From positions 42,674 to 49,185 of the forward strand of contig DDFO01000014.1 in assembly GCA_002337215.1 (NCBI GenBank): a stretch of 6,512 nucleotides of DNA, in the 5' to 3' direction. The notes under the pieces are model-generated. The model worked only from the letters and a program-made list of their open reading frames with translations, was not told the DNA's origin and ran no database searches. The position numbers and the translations under genes are program-made. Within the stretch, counting starts at the first letter, position 1. The number at the start of each line of letters is the position of its first letter. This document shows positions 1 through 6,253 of the stretch, one piece after another. Origin of the DNA: Phycisphaerales bacterium UBA1926. Lineage in GTDB: Bacteria > Planctomycetota > Phycisphaerae > Phycisphaerales > UBA1924.

Positions 1-526
1 GCGCGGGTACGTCGTCGGCATCGACCTCAAGCCGGTCTCGGGCGAGTTCGCCAGAAACGTGCGCACGGTCGTGGGCGATTTCACCGAGATCGACCCGAGC
101 GATCTGCTCGACCGAGAAGGCCGGCTCGCGAACGTCGTTCTCAGCGACATGGCGCCCAACACCAGCGGGCACGGGGACCATTTCGTCTCCATCCGCCTCT
201 GCGAAGAGATCGTTGACCGTCTCCCACTGCTCCTGCGAAAGGGCGGCTCGTTCGCGATGAAGGTCTTCGAGGGCGAGGCGCTCCCCCCGTTGCTCGAGCG
301 TGTCCGCACGCTCTTCCACGACGTCAAGGTCGTCAAGCCCAGGGCGACACGGGACGTCTCCCGCGAGGTGTTCGTCACCGGCAAGCGGTTCAAGCCCCCG
401 GGATCGACAGACCCCGAGGTTGACGGCGAGCCGACCGATGCCCAATCGAAACAGCCGCCACCCCGCACGCCGCCCAGACCCAATGAACCGCCCGAGGTCA
501 TCTCGGGATGGGAGACCGACGCGTGA
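1..526 (+). CDS. rlmE: Ribosomal RNA large subunit methyltransferase E (RlmE/FtsJ), 3' part
   Basis: This is the C-terminal 174 residues of an FtsJ-family SAM-dependent methyltransferase, in frame from base 2 and ending at TGA 524-526. The family 2'-O-methylates U2552 (E. coli numbering) in the A loop of 23S rRNA, late in 50S assembly. Visible landmarks are the GxDL strand end (VVGIDLKPV, residues 4-12), SDMAPNTSG (48-56) with catalytic Asp49, MKVFEGE (86-92) with catalytic Lys87, and SREVFV (120-125) with Glu122. These match three members of the K-D-K-E tetrad. The first Lys and SAM motif I lie upstream of the window; by comparison with E. coli RlmE (209 residues) roughly 75-80 residues are missing. 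After the usual end near Lys131 there is an extra tail of about 43 residues, rich in Pro, Asp and Glu, with no domain I recognise. The stop overlaps the GTG start of the next gene by 4 bp, so the two are probably one transcript. Confidence 0.93.
   Translation, partial: RGYVVGIDLKPVSGEFARNVRTVVGDFTEIDPSDLLDREGRLANVVLSDMAPNTSGHGDHFVSIRLCEEIVDRLPLLLRKGGSFAMKVFEGEALPPLLERVRTLFHDVKVVKPRATRDVSREVFVTGKRFKPPGSTDPEVDGEPTDAQSKQPPPRTPPRPNEPPEVISGWETDA
511..514 (+). promoter_or_regulatory. Ribosome binding site GGAG for the vWA gene
   Basis: GGAG lies 8 nt before the GTG at 523-525, inside the last codons of rlmE. This spacing, together with the GTGA stop/start overlap, favours GTG 523 over the in-frame ATG at 508. 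That ATG also has a weaker GAGG (494-497) 10 nt upstream. Starting at 523 gives an N-terminus MTLLAPGAML, which is how BatA-type proteins usually begin. Confidence 0.6.
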
Positions 527-2631
527 CGTTGCTCGCACCCGGCGCGATGCTGCTCGCCGCGGCGCTGGCGGTCCCGGTGCTCGCGGCCTTCTACCTGCTC
601 AAGCTGCGTCGGCGACCGATGCGTGTGACGTCCACGATGCTGTGGGACCAGGCCGCCCGCGATCTCGAGGTCAACGTCCCGTTCCGCTGGATCCGCCCCA
701 GCTGGCTCCTGCTGCTCCACGCGCTCATCCTCGCGGCCCTGCTCATCGCGATCGGAAGGCCCGCGCTCTCCGACGGCGACGGCGGCGCGGGCCGGGTCTT
801 CATCCTCATCGACCGATCCGCATCCATGAACGCGCCGGGCGATCAGGGCGGCGCGTCCCGGCTTGCGCTCGCGAAGGCCGAGGCCCGCGCACTCGTCGGC
901 ACACTGGCCGACGGCGCCCAGCCTCCGGAGGTCACGGTGATCGCGTTCGCCGCCGACGCGGCGGTGGTCGGCCCGCCCGCCCGCGACATGGGGTCGATCA
1001 CCTCGATGATCGACGCGATCGAGCCGACCGACCAGCCGGGCGAGCCCGCCGTCGCGGCCGAGCTCGTGCGTTCGCTGACGACCGCCGCCCCGCGCGACTC
1101 CGACGAGACGGACGACACCCGGAGCCTTGCCGAACGGGCGGCGAGGGCGGTGGTCTTCACGGACGGCGGCGACCTCACCACGCGCACGCTGAGCGCGGGG
1201 ATCACCCCCGTGCGGGTCCAGATCGTCGGCGATCGGACACTCCAGAGCCTCGGCACCCGGAACATCGGCATCGTGGGCTTCGCCGCCGACCGCGAGATCG
1301 AAGACCCGGAATCCGTCCGCGTCTTCGTTCGGCTTCTCAACGCGGGAGCAACCGACGCGAGCGTGCCATTGATCGTCCGGCTCGACGGCGAGGCGATCGA
1401 TCGCAAGGGCGTGACCATCCCGGCCGCGACACCCGCGGGCCCCGGCGAGCGGGCCGAGTCCGTCCGCCTCTCGATCCCCGAGGGGGGCGTGCTGACCGTC
1501 TCGATCGACCGAGCCGACGCGCTCGGGGCCGACAACGCGGTGCACGCCGTCCTCCCCCCGGTCCGGAGGCCCGCGGTGCTGGTGGTCGTGCCCGACGCCC
1601 CGGCGGACGCCGCTGCGCCCCGCGAGCGCACCGACCCGATCCTGCTCGACGTGCTCGACGCGATCGGCACCGCGGGCGTCCGCGTCATCGAACGCCGGCA
1701 GTTCGAACGCACCGCGAGTCGGCTTGCAGAAGACTTCGGCCTCGTCGTCTTCGACCGCGTCCGACCCGCGTCGATGCCCCGCGTCCCGAGCCTGTCGTTC
1801 GGCGCGCCCGTCGATCTCGGCGGGCAAGGCGTGCCCCGGGTCGTGCGCGCGGCGGATCGCGGGCGGACCCCCGTCCTCGCGTGGGACCGCGATCACCCGG
1901 TGATGCGCGACGCCGTGCTCGACACGATCTTTGTGGGCGATCGGCTCATCTTTCCCGAGGACGACGAGGACCTGACTGGATCTGATGACGGGACCGACGA
2001 ACCCGACCGGGCCCGCTCAGAGATTCACCGGGAGATCGGCCGAGAGATCGGCCGAGAGATCGGCCGGACCACGCTCGCCCGCGGTGCGACCGGCCCGCTC
2101 ATCCTCGCCCTCGACGACGGGGGCGTCCGCCGCATCGCGACGGCGTTCTCGCTCGACCAGACCAACTGGCCCGTCCACTTCTCCTTCCCGATCTTCGTGC
2201 TCAGTGCCTTCGACTTCCTCGTGCCCAACACCGATGCCGCGGCCTGGTCGGAAACCCGCGACGAGATCGTGCTCGCCCCGCCCCGCTCAGCCTCGCGCGA
2301 GCCCATCGAGGTCACGCTCGAAGGCCCGGTCTCCAAGTCGATCCGCTGGGACCCGGCCCGCGGGGACGGCCGACTGCCGATCGGACGGCTCGACCGGGCG
2401 GGTCTCTACACCGTGCGCACAGACGGCACCGCGACGCCGCTCCCCGTAAACCTGCTCTCGCCCGCCGAATCGGCGGTGCGCGTGGGCAGCGTTGGGGCCG
2501 GGGGCGATGACGGCGCGCCGATCGCAGGCCGCGGGTTGGAGATCCGCGAGATCTGGCGGTGGTTCGTCCTCGCCGCGGGTGTGGGCCTGTTGCTCGAGTG
2601 GCTGGTGTTCACGCTCCGCAGCCGAGCGTGA
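523..2631 (+). CDS. BatA-type membrane protein with von Willebrand factor A domain
   Basis: A 702-residue protein counted from GTG 523 (707 from ATG 508). Residues 1-28 form a first membrane segment followed by KLRRRP, the hallmark of the BatA N-terminal domain. A second membrane segment spans about 60-79. A vWA domain follows (about 90-235) with the MIDAS motif D97-R-S99-A-S101 and the later Asp in VFTDGGD (D214). The usual MIDAS Thr is not evident: the segment near 168-180 reads PTDQPGEPAVAAEL. Residues 260-345 look like a beta-rich module. Residues 348-475 resemble the glutamine-amidotransferase-like fold common in these proteins (AVLVVVPDAP, LVVFDRV, DHPVMRD). Residues 476-516 are an acidic stretch plus four EIxR repeats. 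GATGPLILALDDGG and WPVHFSFPIFVLSAFDFL (522-566) are typical family segments. A C-terminal membrane helix (about 679-698) closes the protein. BatA relatives act at the cytoplasmic membrane, usually with MoxR ATPases, possibly as chaperone-like or assembly factors; the substrate here is unknown. No MoxR or DUF58 gene is adjacent in view. The call rests on family resemblance, and the biological role is not predictable. Confidence 0.88.
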   Translation: MTLLAPGAMLLAAALAVPVLAAFYLLKLRRRPMRVTSTMLWDQAARDLEVNVPFRWIRPSWLLLLHALILAALLIAIGRPALSDGDGGAGRVFILIDRSASMNAPGDQGGASRLALAKAEARALVGTLADGAQPPEVTVIAFAADAAVVGPPARDMGSITSMIDAIEPTDQPGEPAVAAELVRSLTTAAPRDSDETDDTRSLAERAARAVVFTDGGDLTTRTLSAGITPVRVQIVGDRTLQSLGTRNIGIVGFAADREIEDPESVRVFVRLLNAGATDASVPLIVRLDGEAIDRKGVTIPAATPAGPGERAESVRLSIPEGGVLTVSIDRADALGADNAVHAVLPPVRRPAVLVVVPDAPADAAAPRERTDPILLDVLDAIGTAGVRVIERRQFERTASRLAEDFGLVVFDRVRPASMPRVPSLSFGAPVDLGGQGVPRVVRAADRGRTPVLAWDRDHPVMRDAVLDTIFVGDRLIFPEDDEDLTGSDDGTDEPDRARSEIHREIGREIGREIGRTTLARGATGPLILALDDGGVRRIATAFSLDQTNWPVHFSFPIFVLSAFDFLVPNTDAAAWSETRDEIVLAPPRSASREPIEVTLEGPVSKSIRWDPARGDGRLPIGRLDRAGLYTVRTDGTATPLPVNLLSPAESAVRVGSVGAGGDDGAPIAGRGLEIREIWRWFVLAAGVGLLLEWLVFTLRSRA
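2020..2067 (+). repeat. In-frame 12-bp tandem repeat encoding EIHR(EIGR)x3
   Basis: The unit GAGATCGGCCGA occurs at 2032-2043 and 2044-2055 (identical) and 2056-2067 (last base G). A diverged first copy sits at 2020-2031 (GAGATTCACCGG, 4 mismatches). The period is 12, so it adds four residues per unit without changing frame. The product is EIHREIGREIGREIGR, residues 500-515 of the vWA protein. It directly follows an acidic segment (PEDDEDLTGSDDGTDEPD) and lies between two segments normally close together in this family. Near-identity of the codons suggests recent slippage. Confidence 0.9.
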
Positions 2632-2658
2632 CCGGGGTGGCCGGCACGCTGTTGCCCC

Positions 2659-2683
2659 GATCCGGCTGATGCCCGGCCGAATC
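2659..2683 (+). terminator. Imperfect hairpin downstream of the vWA gene, possible terminator
   Basis: GATCCGGC (2659-2666) pairs with GCCGAATC (2676-2683) with one C/A mismatch, and the stem can extend inward by a G-U and a G-C pair. It lies 27 bp after the vWA stop and 76 bp before the CDGSH start. No T-run follows, so intrinsic termination is doubtful. It could be a transcript-processing structure or chance in GC-rich DNA. Confidence 0.25.
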
Positions 2684-2722
2684 TGTGGGGCGTGCGCTCC
2701 CGATACGCTCGGCGACCACAAA

Positions 2723-2732
2723 TCCGATCGGA
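2723..2732. promoter_or_regulatory. 10-bp perfect palindrome upstream of the CDGSH gene
   Basis: TCCGATCGGA reads the same on both strands and ends 13 nt before the AAAGGAG ribosome binding site. The position would suit an operator for a dimeric regulator overlapping the promoter or leader. No clear -35/-10 pair can be assigned; GATACGCT at 2702-2709 is the only vaguely -10-like stretch. GATCGG-type words are common in this window, so chance is a serious alternative. Confidence 0.25.
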
Positions 2733-2745
2733 CCCAAACGTTCAT

Positions 2746-2752
2746 AAAGGAG
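2746..2752 (+). promoter_or_regulatory. Strong ribosome binding site AAAGGAG
   Basis: AAAGGAG lies 7 nt before ATG 2760, the best Shine-Dalgarno match in the window. It fixes the start of the small CDGSH gene and shows that this gene can be translated independently of the upstream vWA gene. Confidence 0.85.
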
Positions 2753-2759
2753 CACAACG

Positions 2760-2969
2760 ATGGCAAAGCGACTGATCCCCCACGAGGCCGACGGCCCGAT
2801 CCGCATCGACCCGCAGGACAAGCCGGTGTTCGTGTGCGCGTGCGGGCTGAGCCAGAACTTCCCGTTCTGCGACGGGGCGCACAAGGCGTGCAAGAGCGAG
2901 GAGGACGGGAAGGTGTACGTGTACGACGCGGAGCGGAAGTCGGTGGTGGAGGTGAGGGAAGAGGGGTGA
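2760..2969 (+). CDS. CDGSH-type [2Fe-2S] iron-sulfur domain protein
   Basis: A complete 69-residue cytosolic protein with no signal peptide or membrane segment. The CDGSH zinc-finger-like signature is fully present: C26-A-C28-G-L-S31-Q-N-F-P35-F-C37-D38-G39-A40-H41. C26, C28, C37 and H41 are the expected ligands of a labile 3Cys-1His [2Fe-2S] cluster. The fourth position of the CDGSH box is Ala (CDGAH), a common bacterial variant. The segments before (RIDPQDKPVFVCACG) and after (a basic stretch, then VYVYDAE) match single-domain bacterial members. The family is related to mitoNEET and is implicated in redox sensing or Fe-S/electron transfer; the specific partner here is unknown. The gene has its own strong ribosome binding site and a 128-bp upstream gap. 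It is the last + strand gene before convergence with the oxidase. Confidence 0.93.
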   Translation: MAKRLIPHEADGPIRIDPQDKPVFVCACGLSQNFPFCDGAHKACKSEEDGKVYVYDAERKSVVEVREEG

Positions 2970-3001
2970 GGCTTCGTTCCGAAGGGTGGAGGACAAGCCT
3001 C
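2968..3001 (+). terminator. Weak hairpin(s) just after the CDGSH stop
   Basis: GAGGCTT (2968-2974) and AAGCCTC (2995-3001) are perfect inverted repeats of 7 bp around a 20-nt loop. An alternative, shorter hairpin is CTTCG (2972-2976) with CGAAG (2980-2984) around TTC. The two are mutually exclusive. No U-tract follows, so this may be a mRNA 3'-end structure rather than an intrinsic terminator. The rest of the 125-bp convergent gap to 3094 shows no gene; its last 60 bases are visibly less GC-rich. Confidence 0.3.
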
Positions 3002-3094
3002 CCGACGAAACGCCGGCACGAACGAGCACGACGACACGAGTTCCAATTGCGATCGAGAGTTACGCCTGATGGTGTTTCATGATTCGGACCGTGG

Positions 3095-6000
3095 TCAGTC
3101 CAGCCATTCTGCCACCAACTCCATCGGATGCAGCGCCCGCGTGCCCTCCCCGTCCTTGATCTGATGCCGGCAACTCGTCCCGGGGGCGACCATTACATCG
3201 CCCTCGGCCAACTCCCGCGCGGCCGGGAGCACGCTCAGTTCACCGATACGCATGCTGAGGTCGAACCGATCCCCCGTGTAGCCGAAACTCCCGGCGAGGC
3301 CGCAGCAGGTGGTGTCGAGCGTGCGGACCCGGCCCGGGAAGCAGCGTTCGAGGAACGTACTCGATGACCCCGCGCCCCAGAGGGCCTTCTGGTGGCAGTG
3401 GGCGTGGAGGTGGATCGTACCGGTGAAAGGGAGCGCCTCGGAACGAGCCCCTCGCGCGAGCGAGGGGTTCGGTGGGGTGCGTGCCTCGGGAGGCGTGCCG
3501 GGCCCGGATCCCCCCGCTCGCGCGGGGGGCTCACTCGTCGGAGAACGGGTCGCGAGTGCCGGCCGTCGCGGGTGATCTTCCCACCGGTCGGCAAGGAACT
3601 GCTCGACGAGGAACGACCGCTCGGCGATCAGCCGACGATCGGTCGCGGGTGTTGCACACTTCAGGCTCAGCCAATCATCCGCGACGGCGCTCAGGCACGA
3701 GGGTTCGAGGAACAGCACGGCCTCGACGTCGTCGTGAGATTCGCCGGCGAGCCTCGGCAGCAGCCGGCGGGTTTCCCCATTGATCCGTCTGATGGCCTCG
3801 GGGAGCATGCCCACCGAGATGAGCGCCCGGGCCGCGTCGCTGCCCCGGAAGAGCTCGACGCGGTAGCCGAACGCCTCGAGGACGCGCCGCGCCGCGAGCC
3901 CGATCGCGGGCTCGTTGTAGGTCGTGAATGTGTCGGCGTAGAGCAGCACCTTCGGCGCCGACACCGTCGCGCCGCCGGGCCCCGGCCTCGCGGACGTGCG
4001 CCCCCACTGCCGGTGCAATGGCGCCACGAGCCTCGGGAGCGATCGGCTCGGATGCAGCCCGAGCAACGCGTTCGCGAGCGGGCGAGTGATTGTCATCCCC
4101 AGGTCCGACACGCCGGGCATGCGCCCCGCGAGGCGGTTGATCGTGTGGATGTTCCCGAATACGCGGTCGCAAAGCGGCACGCGACCCGCCGCGCGGTTCC
4201 GCTGGGCGAGGTACTCCGCCTTCATCTTCGAGACGTCGACATTGCTCGGGCACTCGCTCTTGCACGCCTTACAGCTCAGGCAGAGATCCAACGTCGACAT
4301 CGTCTCGGCGTCGTCCCACGACGGGGTGCCGCCGCCTCTGTTGTGCGCGGCCTGGCCGGTGATCGCGAGCCGGAGGGCGTTGCCGCGCCCCCGCGTCGAG
4401 TGCCGCTCGTCGAGCGTCGCCCGGTAGGAGGGGCACATCGCCCCCCCGCTGGTCTTCCGGCAGACACCCGCCCCGTTGCACAGTCCCGCCGCGTGCGTCA
4501 GGCCGCCCTGATCGCTGAAGTCGAAGTGTGTCTGAACTCCAACGGCGTGCACACGCTCCGCGGCGAGCCTGGTGTCAGCATGGATCGACTCGATCGGCCC
4601 GGGCCCGACGATGTTCCCCGGGTTCATGCGATTCTGCGGATCGAAGATCGCCTTGATCGCGCGGAAGGCACCCATCAGCTCTGGGCCGAAGTACCGCTCG
4701 AGCAACGGCCCACGGGCGCGCCCGTCCCCGTGCTCGCCGCTCATCACGCCGCCCAGTTCCTTCGCGAGGTCGGCCGACGCGAGCGCGATGCGTTCCATCG
4801 CCGACCGATCCGAACCGCTCGACAGATCCAGCAGCGGACGCACGTGCAGCACACCGACGCTCGCGTGCGCGTAGTACGACGCCACCGTGCCCTCCGCCTC
4901 GACGACCTCGCGGAGCCGGCGGACATACTCACGCAGGTTCTCGGGCGGCACGGCCGCGTCCTCGATAAACCCCACGGGCTTCCGCGACCCCGCGATCCCG
5001 TGGAGCAGCGGCTCGCCCGCCTTCCGCAGCGCCCACGCCCGCTCCATCGAGCCGGCGTCCGCGTAGCACCCCACCCGTCCTTCCGGGAACATCCCACGCA
5101 CGCGATCGAGATCCGCCGCGATCCCCGCGGCCGCGTCCGTCCCGTCGCCAGCGTCTCCGCGACGGAACTCGACATACAGCACCGCCTCCGCGTCCGCCCC
5201 GCCGGGCAGCAACTCGACGTGCCGTCGCTGCTCGATGTTTTCTTTCGCGAGCCGGAGGATCAGCGAATCGAGCAGTTCGACCGCGCTGGGCGCGAGCCCG
5301 AGCAGCGGGAGCACCGCGTCGATGGCGTCGTCGACACTCGAGAACGAGATCACCGCGAGGCCCGTCGCCCTCGGGACGGGGTGCAGGCGGAGCGTCGCCG
5401 ACAGCGTGAGCGCGAGCGTGCCCTCAGACCCGCAGATCAGCGGGGCGAGGTTGATCAAGTCCGCATCGCCCCCGGCATCCATCTGTGCCAGGACCAGGTC
5501 GAGCGCGTATCCCGCGTTGCGACGGACCGTCTTCGGGAAACGCTCGCGGATCAGATCCGCGTGCCGTGCGCACACATCCATCACTCGCTCGGCAAGCTCC
5601 CTCGCGATCTCATCGCGCCCGCCCGCCCCAGCGTCGAGCGTCACCCGCCGGCCGTCCGCGAGGCAGATCTCCACGCCCAGGACACTCTCGCTGGTGCGTC
5701 CGTACATGATCGACCGCGATCCCGCGGCGTTGTTGCCGATGCACCCGCCCACCGTCGCGTGCGTCGCCGTCGCCGGATCGGGGGCGAAGAACAACCCCCG
5801 CCCCTGCTCCGACGCGGCGAGATGGTCATTGAGCTGCGTGACCGAAACCCCGGCTTCGGCCCGGCACGTCCGGGCCGCCCCGTCGACGTCCCATACCCCA
5901 CGGCAGGCGGGCGAGACATCGATCACGACCGCGTCGTTCACGCACTGGCCCGCGAGGCTCGTCCCCCCGCCGCGCGGCAGGATCGGCACGCCCAATTCCC

Positions 6001-6253
6001 AGCACGCCTCAACCGCCGCAACGGCGTCATCGATACCCGCGGGGACGACGACCCCCATCGGCTCGACCTGATAGATCGAGGCGTCGGTCGCGTAGAGCAT
6101 GCGGTCGTGCGCGCCGAGACGGACCCCGCCCCGCACTCGGTTCGCGAGCGACCGGAGCCTTTTGATTCTTTGTGCCTCGGGCGTCGCGTCCACGAGTGAC
6201 AGACTACGCGAACACGCTCGTCGCCGGATGAAGACCGACGCGCAACGCGTCAC
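3095..6253 (-). CDS. FAD- and [4Fe-4S]-binding D-2-hydroxyacid dehydrogenase (YdiJ / D-lactate dehydrogenase type)
   Basis: A 1052-residue GlcD-GlcF-like fusion. The N-terminal PCMH-type FAD domain (about 45-290) shows VVVPAG, PRGGGTSLAGQ (93-103), FAPDPATATHATVGGCIGNNAAG and MYGRTSESVLGV. The FAD-oxidase C-terminal domain (about 295-550) carries H463, H470 and E507, positioned like the zinc ligands of D-2-hydroxyglutarate dehydrogenase. The adjacent H508 lies in GEHGDG. Iron-sulfur regions follow: C592, C598, C607-P, then the classical C658-x2-C661-x2-C664-x3-C668-P. The C-terminal CCG part (about 768-1052) has LEPSCLS (C853), HAHCHQKAL (C953), CC at 983-984 and GTSCRH (C1028). Relatives of about 950-1020 residues oxidise D-lactate or D-2-hydroxyglutarate and pass electrons to an acceptor. 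The substrate cannot be decided here. GTG 6253 overlaps the speA stop (GTGA). An in-frame GTG at 6193 would remove 20 basic, Cys-containing residues that the family does not require, but it has no ribosome binding site. Residues about 907-937 are encoded by an inserted palindromic repeat. Confidence 0.92.
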   Translation of the reverse strand: MTRCASVFIRRRACSRSLSLVDATPEAQRIKRLRSLANRVRGGVRLGAHDRMLYATDASIYQVEPMGVVVPAGIDDAVAAVEACWELGVPILPRGGGTSLAGQCVNDAVVIDVSPACRGVWDVDGAARTCRAEAGVSVTQLNDHLAASEQGRGLFFAPDPATATHATVGGCIGNNAAGSRSIMYGRTSESVLGVEICLADGRRVTLDAGAGGRDEIARELAERVMDVCARHADLIRERFPKTVRRNAGYALDLVLAQMDAGGDADLINLAPLICGSEGTLALTLSATLRLHPVPRATGLAVISFSSVDDAIDAVLPLLGLAPSAVELLDSLILRLAKENIEQRRHVELLPGGADAEAVLYVEFRRGDAGDGTDAAAGIAADLDRVRGMFPEGRVGCYADAGSMERAWALRKAGEPLLHGIAGSRKPVGFIEDAAVPPENLREYVRRLREVVEAEGTVASYYAHASVGVLHVRPLLDLSSGSDRSAMERIALASADLAKELGGVMSGEHGDGRARGPLLERYFGPELMGAFRAIKAIFDPQNRMNPGNIVGPGPIESIHADTRLAAERVHAVGVQTHFDFSDQGGLTHAAGLCNGAGVCRKTSGGAMCPSYRATLDERHSTRGRGNALRLAITGQAAHNRGGGTPSWDDAETMSTLDLCLSCKACKSECPSNVDVSKMKAEYLAQRNRAAGRVPLCDRVFGNIHTINRLAGRMPGVSDLGMTITRPLANALLGLHPSRSLPRLVAPLHRQWGRTSARPGPGGATVSAPKVLLYADTFTTYNEPAIGLAARRVLEAFGYRVELFRGSDAARALISVGMLPEAIRRINGETRRLLPRLAGESHDDVEAVLFLEPSCLSAVADDWLSLKCATPATDRRLIAERSFLVEQFLADRWEDHPRRPALATRSPTSEPPARAGGSGPGTPPEARTPPNPSLARGARSEALPFTGTIHLHAHCHQKALWGAGSSSTFLERCFPGRVRTLDTTCCGLAGSFGYTGDRFDLSMRIGELSVLPAARELAEGDVMVAPGTSCRHQIKDGEGTRALHPMELVAEWLD
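3444..3471. repeat. Hairpin A of the palindromic element
   Basis: CCCCTCGC (3448-3455) pairs perfectly with GCGAGGGG (3460-3467) around the loop GCGA. The pairing extends outward through G-U, A-T, G-C and C-G to 3444 and 3471, giving a 12-bp stem with one G-U pair. Such a stem with a 4-nt loop should be very stable in RNA or single-stranded DNA. Confidence 0.85.
3507..3532. repeat. Hairpin B of the palindromic element, inverted copy of A
   Basis: CCCCCCGC (3510-3517) pairs perfectly with GCGGGGGG (3522-3529) around TCGC. After a T/C mismatch, A-T and G-C pairs extend the stem to 3507 and 3532. The loop is the reverse complement of hairpin A's loop, as expected for an inverted copy. Confidence 0.85.

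Larger units (their letters stand above)
3444..3532. repeat. Composite palindromic element inserted in frame in the oxidase gene
   Basis: Two hairpins of the same design flank a GC-rich centre of about 35 bp. Hairpin A (core 3445-3470) and the reverse complement of hairpin B (3507-3532) agree at 23 of 26 positions. Two of the three differences lie opposite each other in the stem (T-A in A, C-G in B), so pairing is conserved. The centre contains GCCT/AGGC around CGGG (3483-3494) and the perfect palindrome CCGGGCCCGG (3498-3507). The exact ends are not visible. About 93 nt (3443-3535) would cover residues 907-937 of the oxidase, read as EPPARAGGSGPGTPP then NPSLARGAR, between the conserved FLVEQFLADRW and IHLHAHCHQK segments. 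There is no ORF of its own and no transposase, so if mobile it depends on other factors. Confidence 0.75.

Noticed and set aside
300..1985. A 561-codon + strand frame overlapping rlmE and the vWA gene
   Set aside because: The translation is dominated by Arg, Pro, Gly and Ala and shows no domain. It is an out-of-frame reading of two well-supported genes.
2492..3082. A 196-codon + strand frame covering the end of the vWA gene and the CDGSH gene
   Set aside because: It overlaps both genes in another frame, has no ribosome binding site and no recognisable motif.
3444..3532. The hairpin pair as a Rho-independent terminator or a CRISPR fragment
   Set aside because: It lies well inside the oxidase coding sequence, has no T-run on either side, and the two copies are inverted rather than direct with no further repeats.
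3438..3542. TCGGA at 3438-3442 and 3538-3542 as a target-site duplication of the palindromic element
   Set aside because: The copies are 100 bp apart, which is not a multiple of three, so a simple insertion with this duplication would have shifted the oxidase frame. A 5-bp match is also likely by chance here.
3392..6199. A 935-codon open frame on the + strand antisense to the oxidase
   Set aside because: Its product is Arg/Pro/His-rich with no family resemblance, while the opposite strand encodes a complete protein with all cofactor motifs. Long antisense frames are expected in GC-rich genes with biased third positions.
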